Shown here piece after piece: positions 6,601-13,937 of a DNA stretch of 14,270 bases. The stretch is taken from positions 1 through 14,270 of the forward strand of contig JAJRTI010000358.1 of NCBI GenBank assembly GCA_024278415.1, in the 5' to 3' direction. Source of the stretch: Planctomycetota bacterium. GTDB taxonomy: Bacteria; Planctomycetota; Brocadiia; JAJRTI01. Position 1 is the stretch's first letter, and each line of letters opens with the position of its first letter. The notes beneath the pieces were generated by a model, which was not told where the DNA came from, did not search any database, and saw only the letters and a program-made list of their open reading frames with translations. A program made the position numbers and the translations under genes.

Positions 6601-7137
6601 ATGGGACTACTCGACAGACTCAAGGCCATGCTCGGCATCAGCGCCGCGGAGGTCGACATCGTGCTGCCGGGCGGCGCGGTTGCGGCCGGCCAGCCTATTG
6701 CCGGGCAGGTCGTCCTGCGCGGCGGCCGCGTGGAACAGCACGTTCGCGCATTGAGCATCGAAGTTATAAGGCGCGTCACCACACCTGTCAACCCGGGCGA
6801 TGGCGCGGTGCCCGAAGACTTCGTGGCCGAGGGCAAAGTGCCCGAAGCCGAAGCACCGTTCGACCAAGCCTCCGCGCCCGTGATCGAAGACGCCGCGCAG
6901 AGCCCGGTCGTGGCTGACAGCGACGAGGCGGAGCAGGAGGAGACGACGGTAGCCTCCGCAACGTTGGCAGAGGACCTCGCCCTTGGCGCGCGCGAGGCGA
7001 AGACGTTCGACTTTGCGCTCGACCTGGGCGACGCGGCCGAGCCATCGAGCCCGTCCGTGCAGTGGGTGCTCCTCGCACGGGCCGACATCCCTGCCGCGGT
7101 CGATGCGCGGAAGTGGCAGCGGGTGGAGATAGAATAG
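6601..7137 (+). CDS. Spo0M-like arrestin-fold protein, short form
   Basis: A 178-residue protein matching the N-terminal part of the Spo0M (sporulation-control) family. MGLLDRLKAMLGISAAEVDI at the start, then a Pro-containing strand and GGRVEQHVRALSIEVI (41-56), follow the family pattern of a KVD-type strand and a GGxxxQxI strand. Residues 137-177 (FDFALDLG to WVLLARADIPAAVDARKWQRVEI) match the end of the arrestin-like lobe. A Glu/Asp/Ala-rich insertion (about 63-125) splits the domain, and the usual C-terminal portion of the roughly 250-residue family is absent. The ATG at 6601 has GGAG 7 nt upstream. The frame is open back to 6454, but its only start is a TTG at 6529. In Bacillus, Spo0M affects sporulation and cell-cycle control; nothing here implies sporulation. 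The HD gene follows after 46 bp and is probably co-transcribed. Confidence 0.7.
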   Translation: MGLLDRLKAMLGISAAEVDIVLPGGAVAAGQPIAGQVVLRGGRVEQHVRALSIEVIRRVTTPVNPGDGAVPEDFVAEGKVPEAEAPFDQASAPVIEDAAQSPVVADSDEAEQEETTVASATLAEDLALGAREAKTFDFALDLGDAAEPSSPSVQWVLLARADIPAAVDARKWQRVEIE

Positions 7138-7154
7138 CCGCGACGTGAACCCCG

Positions 7155-7180
7155 ACAACCGAAAACCCACAACCGAAAAC
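7155..7180 (+). repeat. 12-bp direct repeat before the HD gene
   Basis: Two exact copies of ACAACCGAAAAC (7155-7166 and 7169-7180) fill the site where a ribosome binding site should be, ending 3 nt before the ATG. They are markedly A-rich against the surrounding GC-rich DNA. Confidence 0.6.
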
Positions 7181-7183
7181 TGA

Positions 7184-8491
7184 ATGATCGACCGTCCCAT
7201 CACGATTCGCGACGCGGTCCACGGCGACATCGCACTTACGCCGGACGAGGTCCGCGTCATGGACACGTTCGAGTTCCAGCGCCTGCGCCGCATCAAGCAG
7301 CTTGGCACCGCGGACCTCATCTATCCCACCGCGGTGCACACGCGGCTCGACCACTCGCTCGGCACGCTGCACATGGCGCAGCGCATGATCGACGTGCTGC
7401 GCAGCAAAGGTGCGGCCATGACCGCCGACGACGTGCGCCACGTGCGCCTCGCCGCGCTTGTGCACGACGTGACCCACGTGCCGTTCGGCCACACCTTCGA
7501 GGACGAGCGCAAGCTCTTCGAGCGCCACGACAAAGGCGAGCGCGTGGACTACTTCCTGCGCCGCCCGGAATCCGAGCTGGCCCAAGAACTGCGCCACATC
7601 GGCGCGGCCGACGCGGTGTACGCGCTGCTCGCCCCGGGCGCCGACGCCCCCCCGCGCCGGTTCCTGAGGCAGATTGTGTCCTCCACGCTCGATGCGGATA
7701 TGTTCGACTACATCCGCCGAGACCTCCTGTTCACCGGCCTGCGGCAAAGCTACGATGAACGCATCTTCGCGTACTTCCAGCTCGATGGCGACTCGCTCGT
7801 GCTGAACATGGAGAAGAACGGCACCGTGCGAGGCGACGCATTGAGCGAGACGATGAACCTGCTCCGCCTGCGCTACACCCTGTCCGAGCGCGTGTACTAC
7901 CACCACACCAAAGCCGCGACCGCGGCCATGCTCTCCAAGGCCGTCGAGTGCGCCCGGGGCATCCGCGAGCAAGACCTCTATTCCCTGGGCGACGACGCAC
8001 TGCTCAGCAAGCTCGAAGGCGAGTGGGCCACGCCGGCGTCCGCGCGGCTCGTGGGCAAGCTGCGCCGGCGCAAGCTCTACAAACGCGTGTACCAGATCTC
8101 TTTAGACTCAGCCGCGGAGCATGGAGGAGTGGGGCGCCTGATCGACCGATACCACGAAAGCCAGGAGGCCCGCGCAGAGACGGAGCAGCAGCTCTGCAAG
8201 GCCATCGGCGCCGAGCCGGACCTGGCGCAAGTGATCATCTACTGCCCTGCCGGCAAGATGTACTTCAAGGAGGCCGCGGTGCGGGCGATCCTGCCCGGCC
8301 GGGCGGTCATGGCGCTCAGCGCGGCCGACGACCGCAACCCGGCGCGTGACGAGCTGGGCGTGCTCCAGCGGCGCTACCGCAGCCTGTGGAACTTCTACGT
8401 GTTCGTGGATCGCGAATGCGTCGCGCACCGCGCTGCGCTGGCCGGCGCGTGCGGGGAGGCATTCGGAGTGCCGAACGTGTACCAGCCGTGA
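7184..8491 (+). CDS. HD-domain phosphohydrolase (SAMHD1/dGTPase-like)
   Basis: A 435-residue HD-superfamily metal-dependent phosphohydrolase. The order of motifs is that of SAMHD1 and related dNTP triphosphohydrolases. An RLDHSLG motif (Arg54, His57) comes first, then the LAALVHDVTHVPFGHTFED block with His94-Asp95, and then LDADMFDYIRRD with Asp170 as the distal metal ligand. The long helical C-terminal part fits the family. Known relatives cleave dNTPs to nucleoside and triphosphate, but many bacterial members have untested substrates, so the exact reaction is open. The N-terminus ITIRDAVHGDI also matches the family's DPVHG start. The ATG at 7184 has no Shine-Dalgarno; an A-rich direct repeat precedes it. 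The upstream Spo0M-like gene ends 46 bp before. A GC hairpin at 8493-8524 begins 2 nt after the stop codon. Confidence 0.92.
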   Translation: MIDRPITIRDAVHGDIALTPDEVRVMDTFEFQRLRRIKQLGTADLIYPTAVHTRLDHSLGTLHMAQRMIDVLRSKGAAMTADDVRHVRLAALVHDVTHVPFGHTFEDERKLFERHDKGERVDYFLRRPESELAQELRHIGAADAVYALLAPGADAPPRRFLRQIVSSTLDADMFDYIRRDLLFTGLRQSYDERIFAYFQLDGDSLVLNMEKNGTVRGDALSETMNLLRLRYTLSERVYYHHTKAATAAMLSKAVECARGIREQDLYSLGDDALLSKLEGEWATPASARLVGKLRRRKLYKRVYQISLDSAAEHGGVGRLIDRYHESQEARAETEQQLCKAIGAEPDLAQVIIYCPAGKMYFKEAAVRAILPGRAVMALSAADDRNPARDELGVLQRRYRSLWNFYVFVDRECVAHRAALAGACGEAFGVPNVYQP

Positions 8492-8492
8492 G

Positions 8493-8524
8493 CCGCGCGG
8501 GTGCGCGAATCTGCCCACGCGCGG
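8493..8524 (+). terminator. GC hairpin just after the HD gene
   Basis: CCGCGCG (8493-8499) pairs with CGCGCGG (8518-8524) and starts 2 nt after the stop codon. No T-run follows, so terminator function is uncertain. Confidence 0.35.
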
Positions 8525-8557
8525 GCCGCGGCATGTGGGCCGTCGCAGGGTTATGTC

Positions 8558-8586
8558 TTGCCACAACGCGCCCCATCATCTATGCT
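8558..8586 (+). promoter_or_regulatory. Sigma-70-type promoter for the zinc-ribbon/TPR/grpE/Hsp70 operon
   Basis: TTGCCA (8558-8563) and TATGCT (8581-8586) are separated by an ideal 17 bp. Transcription from about 8593 would give a leader of roughly 300 nt containing both REP-like hairpins before the GTG at 8891. Confidence 0.45.
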
Positions 8587-8664
8587 TGTGCATGTGCTGG
8601 GCGCGGGGGAGGAGCAAGCGGCATCGCCTTTGCTTTCCGGATATCCTTGCGCGGCTTACAGCAA

Positions 8665-8688
8665 GGAGCGGAACGCCCTCGCGTTCCG
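8665..8688 (+). repeat. REP-like palindromic element, copy 2
   Basis: Head GGAG plus the same perfect 8-bp stem (CGGAACGC with GCGTTCCG) as the element at 5077-5100; only the loop differs (CCTC instead of CTTA). Confidence 0.65.
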
Positions 8689-8714
8689 TCTTCACCGTAA
8701 GGCTGTGCAAGCAT

Positions 8715-8738
8715 CGGAATGTGAAGGCATTCCGCTCC
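8715..8738 (-). repeat. REP-like palindromic element, inverted partner of copy 2
   Basis: On the minus strand it matches copy 1 at 20 of 24 positions. One difference is compensatory: a C-G stem pair has become T-A, so pairing is kept. It faces copy 2 across 26 nt. Confidence 0.6.
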
Positions 8739-8890
8739 AGTTCGTGCTCGTTCACATGTTCGATGGCGTGAACGATAACGTGAACGGTGGCGGCAGCGCG
8801 GGCGCCATCCCGCTTGCTGCGCGAGTTTCCGCATCTCGTCCCTCCGCGCACCAAGCGCTCTCACTTCATCGCGGCCTAAGGCGATCCCAG

Positions 8891-9931
8891 GTGTCGACGA
8901 ATTCCGACAACGACGAACGCACATGCCCATCGTGCTTGCGCTCCGTGCCGCCAGGGGGGAAGTTCTGCCCCCATTGCGGTGCGCGTGCGGAGGACGTGGC
9001 GGACGACGACACGGGGGCCGAACCGGTGGAGGTGCGTTGGCTCTTCGAGGAGTTGCCGGGGCGCGACGTGGGCTACTGTGTGTTCCGCGGTGCGCTGGTG
9101 CTCGCGAGTGTGGGGGTGGCCGCGTTCCTGGTCAGTCGGTTCATTAGCGCGCCTTCCGCGGCGTCCGGCTTGGGCGCGGTCTTGGGCATCGGCCTGGTCG
9201 GCGCCCACTGGATCGCGGCGATCGAGGTCGCGTATGGGAGCGACGAGGGGCATCGGCGCTTGGGCCCTGGCGATGTGATCCGCGAGTTGCCGCTTTCGGC
9301 CGCGTTGGTCGGGCTCCCGATCTGCCTCATGTGGAGCCTGGTCGCGCCGCTCGTGCCCGCGCATCGCTACGTGTTGGGCAGCAAGGCCGCGATACTGCTG
9401 ACGTGGACACCCATGGTGGCGAGCATGCTGCTGGCTGGTTTTGCCTGCGCCCACTACGTGCGGACCAAGCGCTGGCGTCTGATCCTATCGGCCCATGAAT
9501 TCGTGCGCACGCTTGGCCGGTGCGGCGTCGGTTCGCTGGCCGTGATCCTCTCCGCGTTCGTCGGGCTCGTGTTGTGGCTGCCTCTGGCCGTGGCCGCGGC
9601 CGCGTACGCGGGGTGGTGGTTTTGGAGGGCGGAAGGCGGGCTGGCCGAAGCCCAGGCGAGCGGCATGTGGGGCATGGCCCAGGCGATTGGGAGCCGGCTC
9701 TCGGCTCGCGTGTTCCAGCATTGGGCGTCGGCCGAATCGGAGCGCGTGGAGTTCGCAGGGCGAGCGCTCGGCCTTGGGTTCGCCGTATTCGAGACGCTCG
9801 TGGCCGCGTTGCTGGGGCTCCCGTACTGCATGGTCATCGTCGTGGGCCGGCTCGCCGCGCTCGCGTGCGCCGGCCGCAAGATCAAGTTCTGGCCAGAGGA
9901 ATCGGCCGATGACTTGTGCGCGGCCGCATAG
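8891..9931 (+). CDS. Zinc-ribbon polytopic membrane protein, function unknown
   Basis: A 346-residue protein. A cytosolic N-terminal zinc ribbon has its ligand pairs as CPSC (Cys12, Cys15) and CPHC (Cys26, Cys29). An acidic linker and then about six hydrophobic segments follow, near 64-84, 92-115, 134-155, 164-190, 221-246 and 307-332. A basic loop (RTKRWR, 191-196) separates the fourth and fifth. I do not recognise the membrane domain. The GTG at 8891 is chosen because it leads directly into the zinc ribbon and has an AAGG about 9 nt upstream. A longer frame from 8501 would cross intergenic palindromes. The TPR/zinc-ribbon gene follows after 18 bp, so the two are very likely in one operon, and both carry CxxC ribbons. 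It could anchor or recruit that partner at the membrane; this is inference. Confidence 0.75.
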   Translation: MSTNSDNDERTCPSCLRSVPPGGKFCPHCGARAEDVADDDTGAEPVEVRWLFEELPGRDVGYCVFRGALVLASVGVAAFLVSRFISAPSAASGLGAVLGIGLVGAHWIAAIEVAYGSDEGHRRLGPGDVIRELPLSAALVGLPICLMWSLVAPLVPAHRYVLGSKAAILLTWTPMVASMLLAGFACAHYVRTKRWRLILSAHEFVRTLGRCGVGSLAVILSAFVGLVLWLPLAVAAAAYAGWWFWRAEGGLAEAQASGMWGMAQAIGSRLSARVFQHWASAESERVEFAGRALGLGFAVFETLVAALLGLPYCMVIVVGRLAALACAGRKIKFWPEESADDLCAAA

Positions 9932-9949
9932 CTGCAAAGGATCTCCTGA

Positions 9950-11713
9950 ATGGCAAAAGGCATTTTCAAGTCAATGCAGGGCAAGCGGCTCCGCCGGCAG
10001 GTGCAAGCCGCACTCGAGCAGGGACGCTGGGACGAGGCGCGCACCGCCGCGGAGAAGCTGGTAGGCGTGGAGCCCCATGAGGCGGAGGCCCGCGTGCTTC
10101 TGGGCCTGTCCAAGGCCCGGAGCAAAGATTTCGCCGGCGCACTGGCCGCGTTCGAGCAAGCGGCCAAACTCGATCCCGACAACGCGCTCACGTGGAAGAA
10201 CCTCGTGCTGGCCGCGTCCCGCGCCGGCAGCGCCAAGTGGGCCATGAAGGGCTTGGAGGAACTGGTGCGCCTGGAGCCGAACGACATGGCGCACGTGGCC
10301 CGGCTCAAAGACCTGTGCTTCCGCGTCGGCCAGTTGGACAAGGCCCTCCAGCTCTGCAAGGCCCACGGCTTCAACGCGGCCGACGTGAACGCGATCGTGC
10401 GCGCGGCCAACCATGCCAACAAATCTGGCAAGCCCAAGGTTGCGCTCGCACTCGCCAGCGCCTTGACCAAGCTCGACGCGCAGAACCCCAAGGGCTACAC
10501 GCTGCTCGGCTCCACCTACTTTCAGTCCGGCGACCTGGCCAAGGCGCAGCAGTGCTATGAGAAGGCCATCTCTATCGACCCCGGCAACGCGGTCGCGCAG
10601 AACAACCTCGCGCTCGTGTTCCTGCGGCAGAAGCAGTGGGACAAGGCGTCGGCAATCTTGGAGAAACTCGCCCAGAACCAGGCGGGCGACGTGGCCTCGG
10701 AGCAAGCGGCGAATGTGCTGACCAACCTGGCCAAGAGCTACGAGCAGCAGAACCAACTCAAGCGCGCCCAGCTCACGTACCAGCGGATGCTGAACATCGA
10801 AGGCGCGGCCGAGGCCGCCAAGCGCCAGCTCGACAAGTTCGATATGCCCCTGGCCGCGCGGCGCACGCAGGAAGATCTGCTCGCGGCCAAGCTGGAACGC
10901 ACGGACCGGCACGACGACATGACGCTGTGCCGGGAGTGCGGGGCGAAGGTCGAACGCGGCGCGACATTCTGCCAAAGCTGCGGCGCAGTATACGGGCCCA
11001 GCAAGCCCTGTCCGTCGTGCTCGGCCCCCCTCGCAGTGGACGCGAAGTTCTGCTGCAACTGCGGCGCGGAGCTGGCGGGCATCGAGCGCACGTGCCTGCT
11101 GTGCTCGGCGGCCAATCCGGAGGGAGCGTCCCACTGCGGCGCCTGCGGCGCGTTCCTCATCGACGCGGGGCACGTGGCCGAGGCCAACGCGCAGGAGTTC
11201 CAAGAGCTGAAGCAGTGCATGGCTCTGCGCCGCGTGGAGGACGCGCTGAATCACTGCCGCACGATGCAGCAGGCTGAGCCCCAGTCCCCGTTCCCCTGGC
11301 TCGCCGCGGCGATGGTCTACGAAGCCGCCAACCGGCCCCAGCAGGCGCTCCAAGCCTGCACGCAGGCGGCCGAACTCGCCGCAGACGGGCCGGCATCCGC
11401 GGCCGCGCTCGAGCGCCTCGCCATGCTCCGCCTGTTTCATTTCAACCAACCCGCGGAAGCGCTCCAGGCGCTGGACACGGCGATGCGCCGACACCCCGGC
11501 AGCCACCACTGGCTCTACCTCATCGGCCTGGCCCACGCGAGGCTCGGCCAAGTGGACGAAGCAATACGAGCCTTCCGCCAGCTTTCGGAAGATCCGCGCT
11601 ACGAATTGCTCGCGCAGGCCACGGCCGGCGAAACCTTCGCCGCCCACGGCAGCGCGGAGCGCGCGATGGGCTACTGTAGCCGCGTGCTGCATCCCACCAC
11701 GGAAGATGGATAG
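9950..11713 (+). CDS. TPR protein with three central zinc ribbons
   Basis: A 587-residue protein without signal peptide or membrane segment, so probably cytosolic. Residues about 15-300 are TPR-like helical repeats, with clear units around 45-110 (EARVLLGLSKARSKDFAGALAAF) and 184-250 (YTLLGSTYFQSGDLAKAQQCY). Three zinc ribbons follow in tandem: CREC/CQSC (Cys327, 330, 341, 344), CPSC/CCNC (354, 357, 368, 371) and CLLC/CGAC (382, 385, 396, 399). A second TPR block occupies about 412-580. The ATG at 9950 has AAAGGA 10 nt upstream. The gene begins 18 bp after the membrane zinc-ribbon gene and ends 68 bp before grpE. TPRs are protein-docking scaffolds and often serve chaperones, so a co-chaperone or client adaptor for the downstream Hsp70 is a reasonable guess. 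The function is otherwise unknown. Confidence 0.85.
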   Translation: MAKGIFKSMQGKRLRRQVQAALEQGRWDEARTAAEKLVGVEPHEAEARVLLGLSKARSKDFAGALAAFEQAAKLDPDNALTWKNLVLAASRAGSAKWAMKGLEELVRLEPNDMAHVARLKDLCFRVGQLDKALQLCKAHGFNAADVNAIVRAANHANKSGKPKVALALASALTKLDAQNPKGYTLLGSTYFQSGDLAKAQQCYEKAISIDPGNAVAQNNLALVFLRQKQWDKASAILEKLAQNQAGDVASEQAANVLTNLAKSYEQQNQLKRAQLTYQRMLNIEGAAEAAKRQLDKFDMPLAARRTQEDLLAAKLERTDRHDDMTLCRECGAKVERGATFCQSCGAVYGPSKPCPSCSAPLAVDAKFCCNCGAELAGIERTCLLCSAANPEGASHCGACGAFLIDAGHVAEANAQEFQELKQCMALRRVEDALNHCRTMQQAEPQSPFPWLAAAMVYEAANRPQQALQACTQAAELAADGPASAAALERLAMLRLFHFNQPAEALQALDTAMRRHPGSHHWLYLIGLAHARLGQVDEAIRAFRQLSEDPRYELLAQATAGETFAAHGSAERAMGYCSRVLHPTTEDG

Positions 11714-11781
11714 TGGCCGACGGAGCGCACCTGGCCCGCTCGGCCCGGCGTTCCTAACCCCTCTCACGAGGCCCCCTCATT

Positions 11782-12450
11782 ATGGCACGTAAGAAGGACG
11801 ACGAAGTGCTCGCCGATGGCTCGCCGCTGGCGGACCGCATCCGCAGCCGGCTAGCGTCGCTCAAGGACGAGCCGCCGCCGGAGGCCCCGCCGGCAGAGGC
11901 CGACGCGCCAGCCGAGCCTGAACCGCCAGGCGCAGCCGAGGCCGATGCGGCTCACACGCACGCACCGGCCCAGCCCCCAGCCTCAGCAACCCACGAGATC
12001 AAAGAGCGCTACGCGGAGCTGGTCAAGAGCTACCGTAAGGTCAAAGACCGGCTGGATGATATGCGAGACATCGAGGCCAAGTGCGAGCGCCTGCTCCACG
12101 CACATTTCAATACCATCGATGACCTCAACCGCGCGCTCGACGTCATCCAAGCGCAGTTGCCAAACGATGAGGCGCCGGACGAGACGGGCCAGATCCTGCG
12201 CAACATGCTCACCGGGGTGCAACAAGTGCGGGACAGGCTCTTCGAGGTGCTGACCAATGAGAACGAACTGGAGTGCCTTGAGCCCCAACGCGGAGAACCG
12301 TACGATGCCCAACGCCATGAGGCCATCGAGACGGTGCGGGCCGCGGACATGGAACCCAACACCATCGTCGAAGTGATCGAGCCCGGCTATATTCTTGAAG
12401 GCAAGGTTCTGCGGCCAGCCAGGGTCAAAGTGGCCGCGCGCACGGAATGA
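11782..12450 (+). CDS. grpE: GrpE nucleotide exchange factor
   Basis: GrpE dimers release ADP from Hsp70 and so reset the chaperone cycle in the cytosol. The 222 residues fall into three parts. First is a disordered Pro/Ala/Glu-rich tail (about 28-70). Next is a charged helical region (about 71-165) for the coiled-coil stalk and bundle. Last is the beta-wing, whose diagnostic TIVEVIEPGYILEGKVLRPA spans 194-213. The HEAIETVRAADMEPNT stretch just before it also fits family sequences. The ATG at 11782 has only a weak GAGG about 11 nt upstream. The gene overlaps the start region of the Hsp70 gene: its TGA is part of that gene's ribosome binding site. No CIRCE-type heat-shock operator is visible upstream. 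No dnaJ is in the window. Confidence 0.92.
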   Translation: MARKKDDEVLADGSPLADRIRSRLASLKDEPPPEAPPAEADAPAEPEPPGAAEADAAHTHAPAQPPASATHEIKERYAELVKSYRKVKDRLDDMRDIEAKCERLLHAHFNTIDDLNRALDVIQAQLPNDEAPDETGQILRNMLTGVQQVRDRLFEVLTNENELECLEPQRGEPYDAQRHEAIETVRAADMEPNTIVEVIEPGYILEGKVLRPARVKVAARTE

Positions 12451-12453
12451 GGA
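12448..12453 (+). promoter_or_regulatory. Ribosome binding site of the Hsp70 gene inside the grpE stop
   Basis: TGAGGA contains the grpE stop codon and the GAGG of the Hsp70 gene, 6 nt before its ATG at 12459. This implies translational coupling and decides the 12459 start over the ATG at 12447, which overlaps the grpE stop. Confidence 0.65.
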
Positions 12454-12458
12454 CACCT

Positions 12459-13937
12459 ATGGGACGCACCATCGGAATCGACCTGGGCACGACCAACTCG
12501 TGCATGGCCTACGTGGACGTGGACGGCAAGCCGGCCATCATCCCCAACGCGGAAGGCGAGCGCACCACGCCATCCGTCGTCGCGTTCGAGGACGACGCGG
12601 TGCTCGTGGGCAAGTTTGCCAAGCAGCAGGCCGTCGTCAACCCCGAGCGCACCATCGCGTCCATCAAGCGCCACATGGGCGACGAAAGCTACTCCGTCGA
12701 GATCAACGGCCAGACCTACCGGCCGCAAGAGATCTCCGCGCTCGTGCTCAAGAAGCTCAAGCGCGATGCCGAGGCGTATCTCGACGACGAAGTGACCGAC
12801 GCGGTCGTCACCGTGCCCGCGTACTTCGACGCAATCCAGCGCCAGGCGACCAAGGAGGCGGGCGAAGTGGCTGGGCTCAACGTGCAGCGTGTGCTCGACG
12901 AGCCGACGGCTGCGGCCATGGCGTACGGCGTGAACGAGAGCGAGCGCCAGACGCTCATCGTGTTCGACCTCGGCGGCGGCACGTTCGACGTGTCCATGCT
13001 CAAGCTGCGCGACGGCCGATTCTCGGTCGTGACCACGTGTGGCGACAACCACCTGGGCGGCGACGACTTCGACGAGCGTATCATGCGATACCTCTCGGAC
13101 GAGTTCCGCAAGGTGCACAAGGTGGACCTGCTCTCGCTCGGCCCCAAGATCGAACAGCGTCTCCGCGAGGCCGCCGAAGACGCGAAAAAGCAGCTCTCCG
13201 CGCGGGATAAGACGCGGGTCAACATTCCGTTCATCGTGCCGGAGAAGGCGCTCAGCCTCGACGTGGCCATTACCCGGCAGACCTTCGAGGCGCTGACCGA
13301 CGATCTGATCCGGCGCACGCAAGAGCCGGTGCACCAAGCCATCGAGGAGTCCCAACTCGACGCGTCGCAGATCGACGTAGTGCTGCTCGCGGGCGGCGCG
13401 ACGCGCATGCCCAGGGTGCAGGCGTTTGTGCAAAAGATCATGCAGAAAGACGCGTCGAAGAGGGTCAACCCCGACGAATGTGTGGCCTTGGGCGCGGCCC
13501 TCGCGGCCGAGCGCGGCACGCGCACCGTCACCTTCAAGGTGTGCCGGTCCATCGGCGTCGAAATCACCGGCGGCTCGTTCTCCAAGATCCTCGCCAAGGG
13601 CGCCACCCTGCCCACCGCGGCAGAGGAAGAGTACACGACCGCGAAGGACGACCAAGCCGCGATCCACTTCCCGATCTACCAGGGCGAGGATCCCGTGGCC
13701 GAACAAAACACGCTGCTCGGCGAAGTGCGCATCGACAACGTGGCGCCCGGGCCCAAGGGGGCGGCGCACATCAACGTGCGGTTCGAGATGAACGCGGAGG
13801 GCATCCTTCTCGCCACAGCCAAGGATATGAAGACCGGCAAGAACGTGACTGTGCAGGTCGAGGGCGCACAGATGTCGTCGGAGGAGATGGCCCAAGCCAA
13901 GGAGCGCGTCGACGCGCTGGCCGGGCAGATGGAGTAG
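12459..13937 (+). CDS. Short, lidless Hsp70 (DnaK-like) chaperone
   Basis: A 492-residue Hsp70, against about 610-640 for DnaK. The ATPase domain (1 to about 360) is intact: phosphate-1 GIDLGTTNS (6-14), DEPTAAAMAYG (147-157), phosphate-2 FDLGGGTFDVS (169-179) and adenosine motif AGGATRMPRV (311-320). A beta substrate-binding domain follows (about 370-475), with AAHINVRFEMNAEGILLATA (436-455) typical of the family. The protein ends about 17 residues later, so the alpha-helical lid and any C-terminal tail are absent. The stop is clean, with no sign of a frameshift. The interdomain linker, normally VLLLDVTPLSLG, reads VTFKVCRSIG (367-376), losing the Leu run and the Asp. It is translationally coupled to grpE. 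It is therefore a specialised Hsp70 and not likely the housekeeping DnaK; HscA or HscC identity is not supported. No symbol is given. Confidence 0.9.
   Translation: MGRTIGIDLGTTNSCMAYVDVDGKPAIIPNAEGERTTPSVVAFEDDAVLVGKFAKQQAVVNPERTIASIKRHMGDESYSVEINGQTYRPQEISALVLKKLKRDAEAYLDDEVTDAVVTVPAYFDAIQRQATKEAGEVAGLNVQRVLDEPTAAAMAYGVNESERQTLIVFDLGGGTFDVSMLKLRDGRFSVVTTCGDNHLGGDDFDERIMRYLSDEFRKVHKVDLLSLGPKIEQRLREAAEDAKKQLSARDKTRVNIPFIVPEKALSLDVAITRQTFEALTDDLIRRTQEPVHQAIEESQLDASQIDVVLLAGGATRMPRVQAFVQKIMQKDASKRVNPDECVALGAALAAERGTRTVTFKVCRSIGVEITGGSFSKILAKGATLPTAAEEEYTTAKDDQAAIHFPIYQGEDPVAEQNTLLGEVRIDNVAPGPKGAAHINVRFEMNAEGILLATAKDMKTGKNVTVQVEGAQMSSEEMAQAKERVDALAGQME

Larger units (their letters stand above)
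8492..8890 (+). other. 400-bp intergenic region with hairpins and a promoter
   Basis: The spacer contains, in order, a GC hairpin, a sigma-70-type promoter, and a pair of inverted REP-like elements. The frame of the downstream gene stays open across it, but the translation has no recognisable domain and crosses the palindromes. I treat it as leader, not coding. Apart from the listed items I see no gene. Confidence 0.6.

Noticed and set aside
8501..8890. In-frame N-terminal extension of the zinc-ribbon membrane protein
   Set aside because: It would translate through a promoter-like sequence and two palindromic repeats. The zinc ribbon starts immediately after the GTG at 8891, which is the natural N-terminus.
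8492..8890. CRISPR array or tRNA in the 400-bp spacer
   Set aside because: The repeats are two inverted hairpins, not regularly spaced direct repeats, and no cloverleaf could be drawn.
9971..11767. 598-codon minus-strand frame opposite the TPR/zinc-ribbon gene
   Set aside because: The plus strand encodes ordered TPRs and paired CxxC motifs; the antisense product has no domain and no sensible start.
11714..11781. CIRCE or other heat-shock operator before grpE
   Set aside because: No TTAGCACTC/GAGTGCTAA inverted repeat or similar element found in the 68-bp gap.
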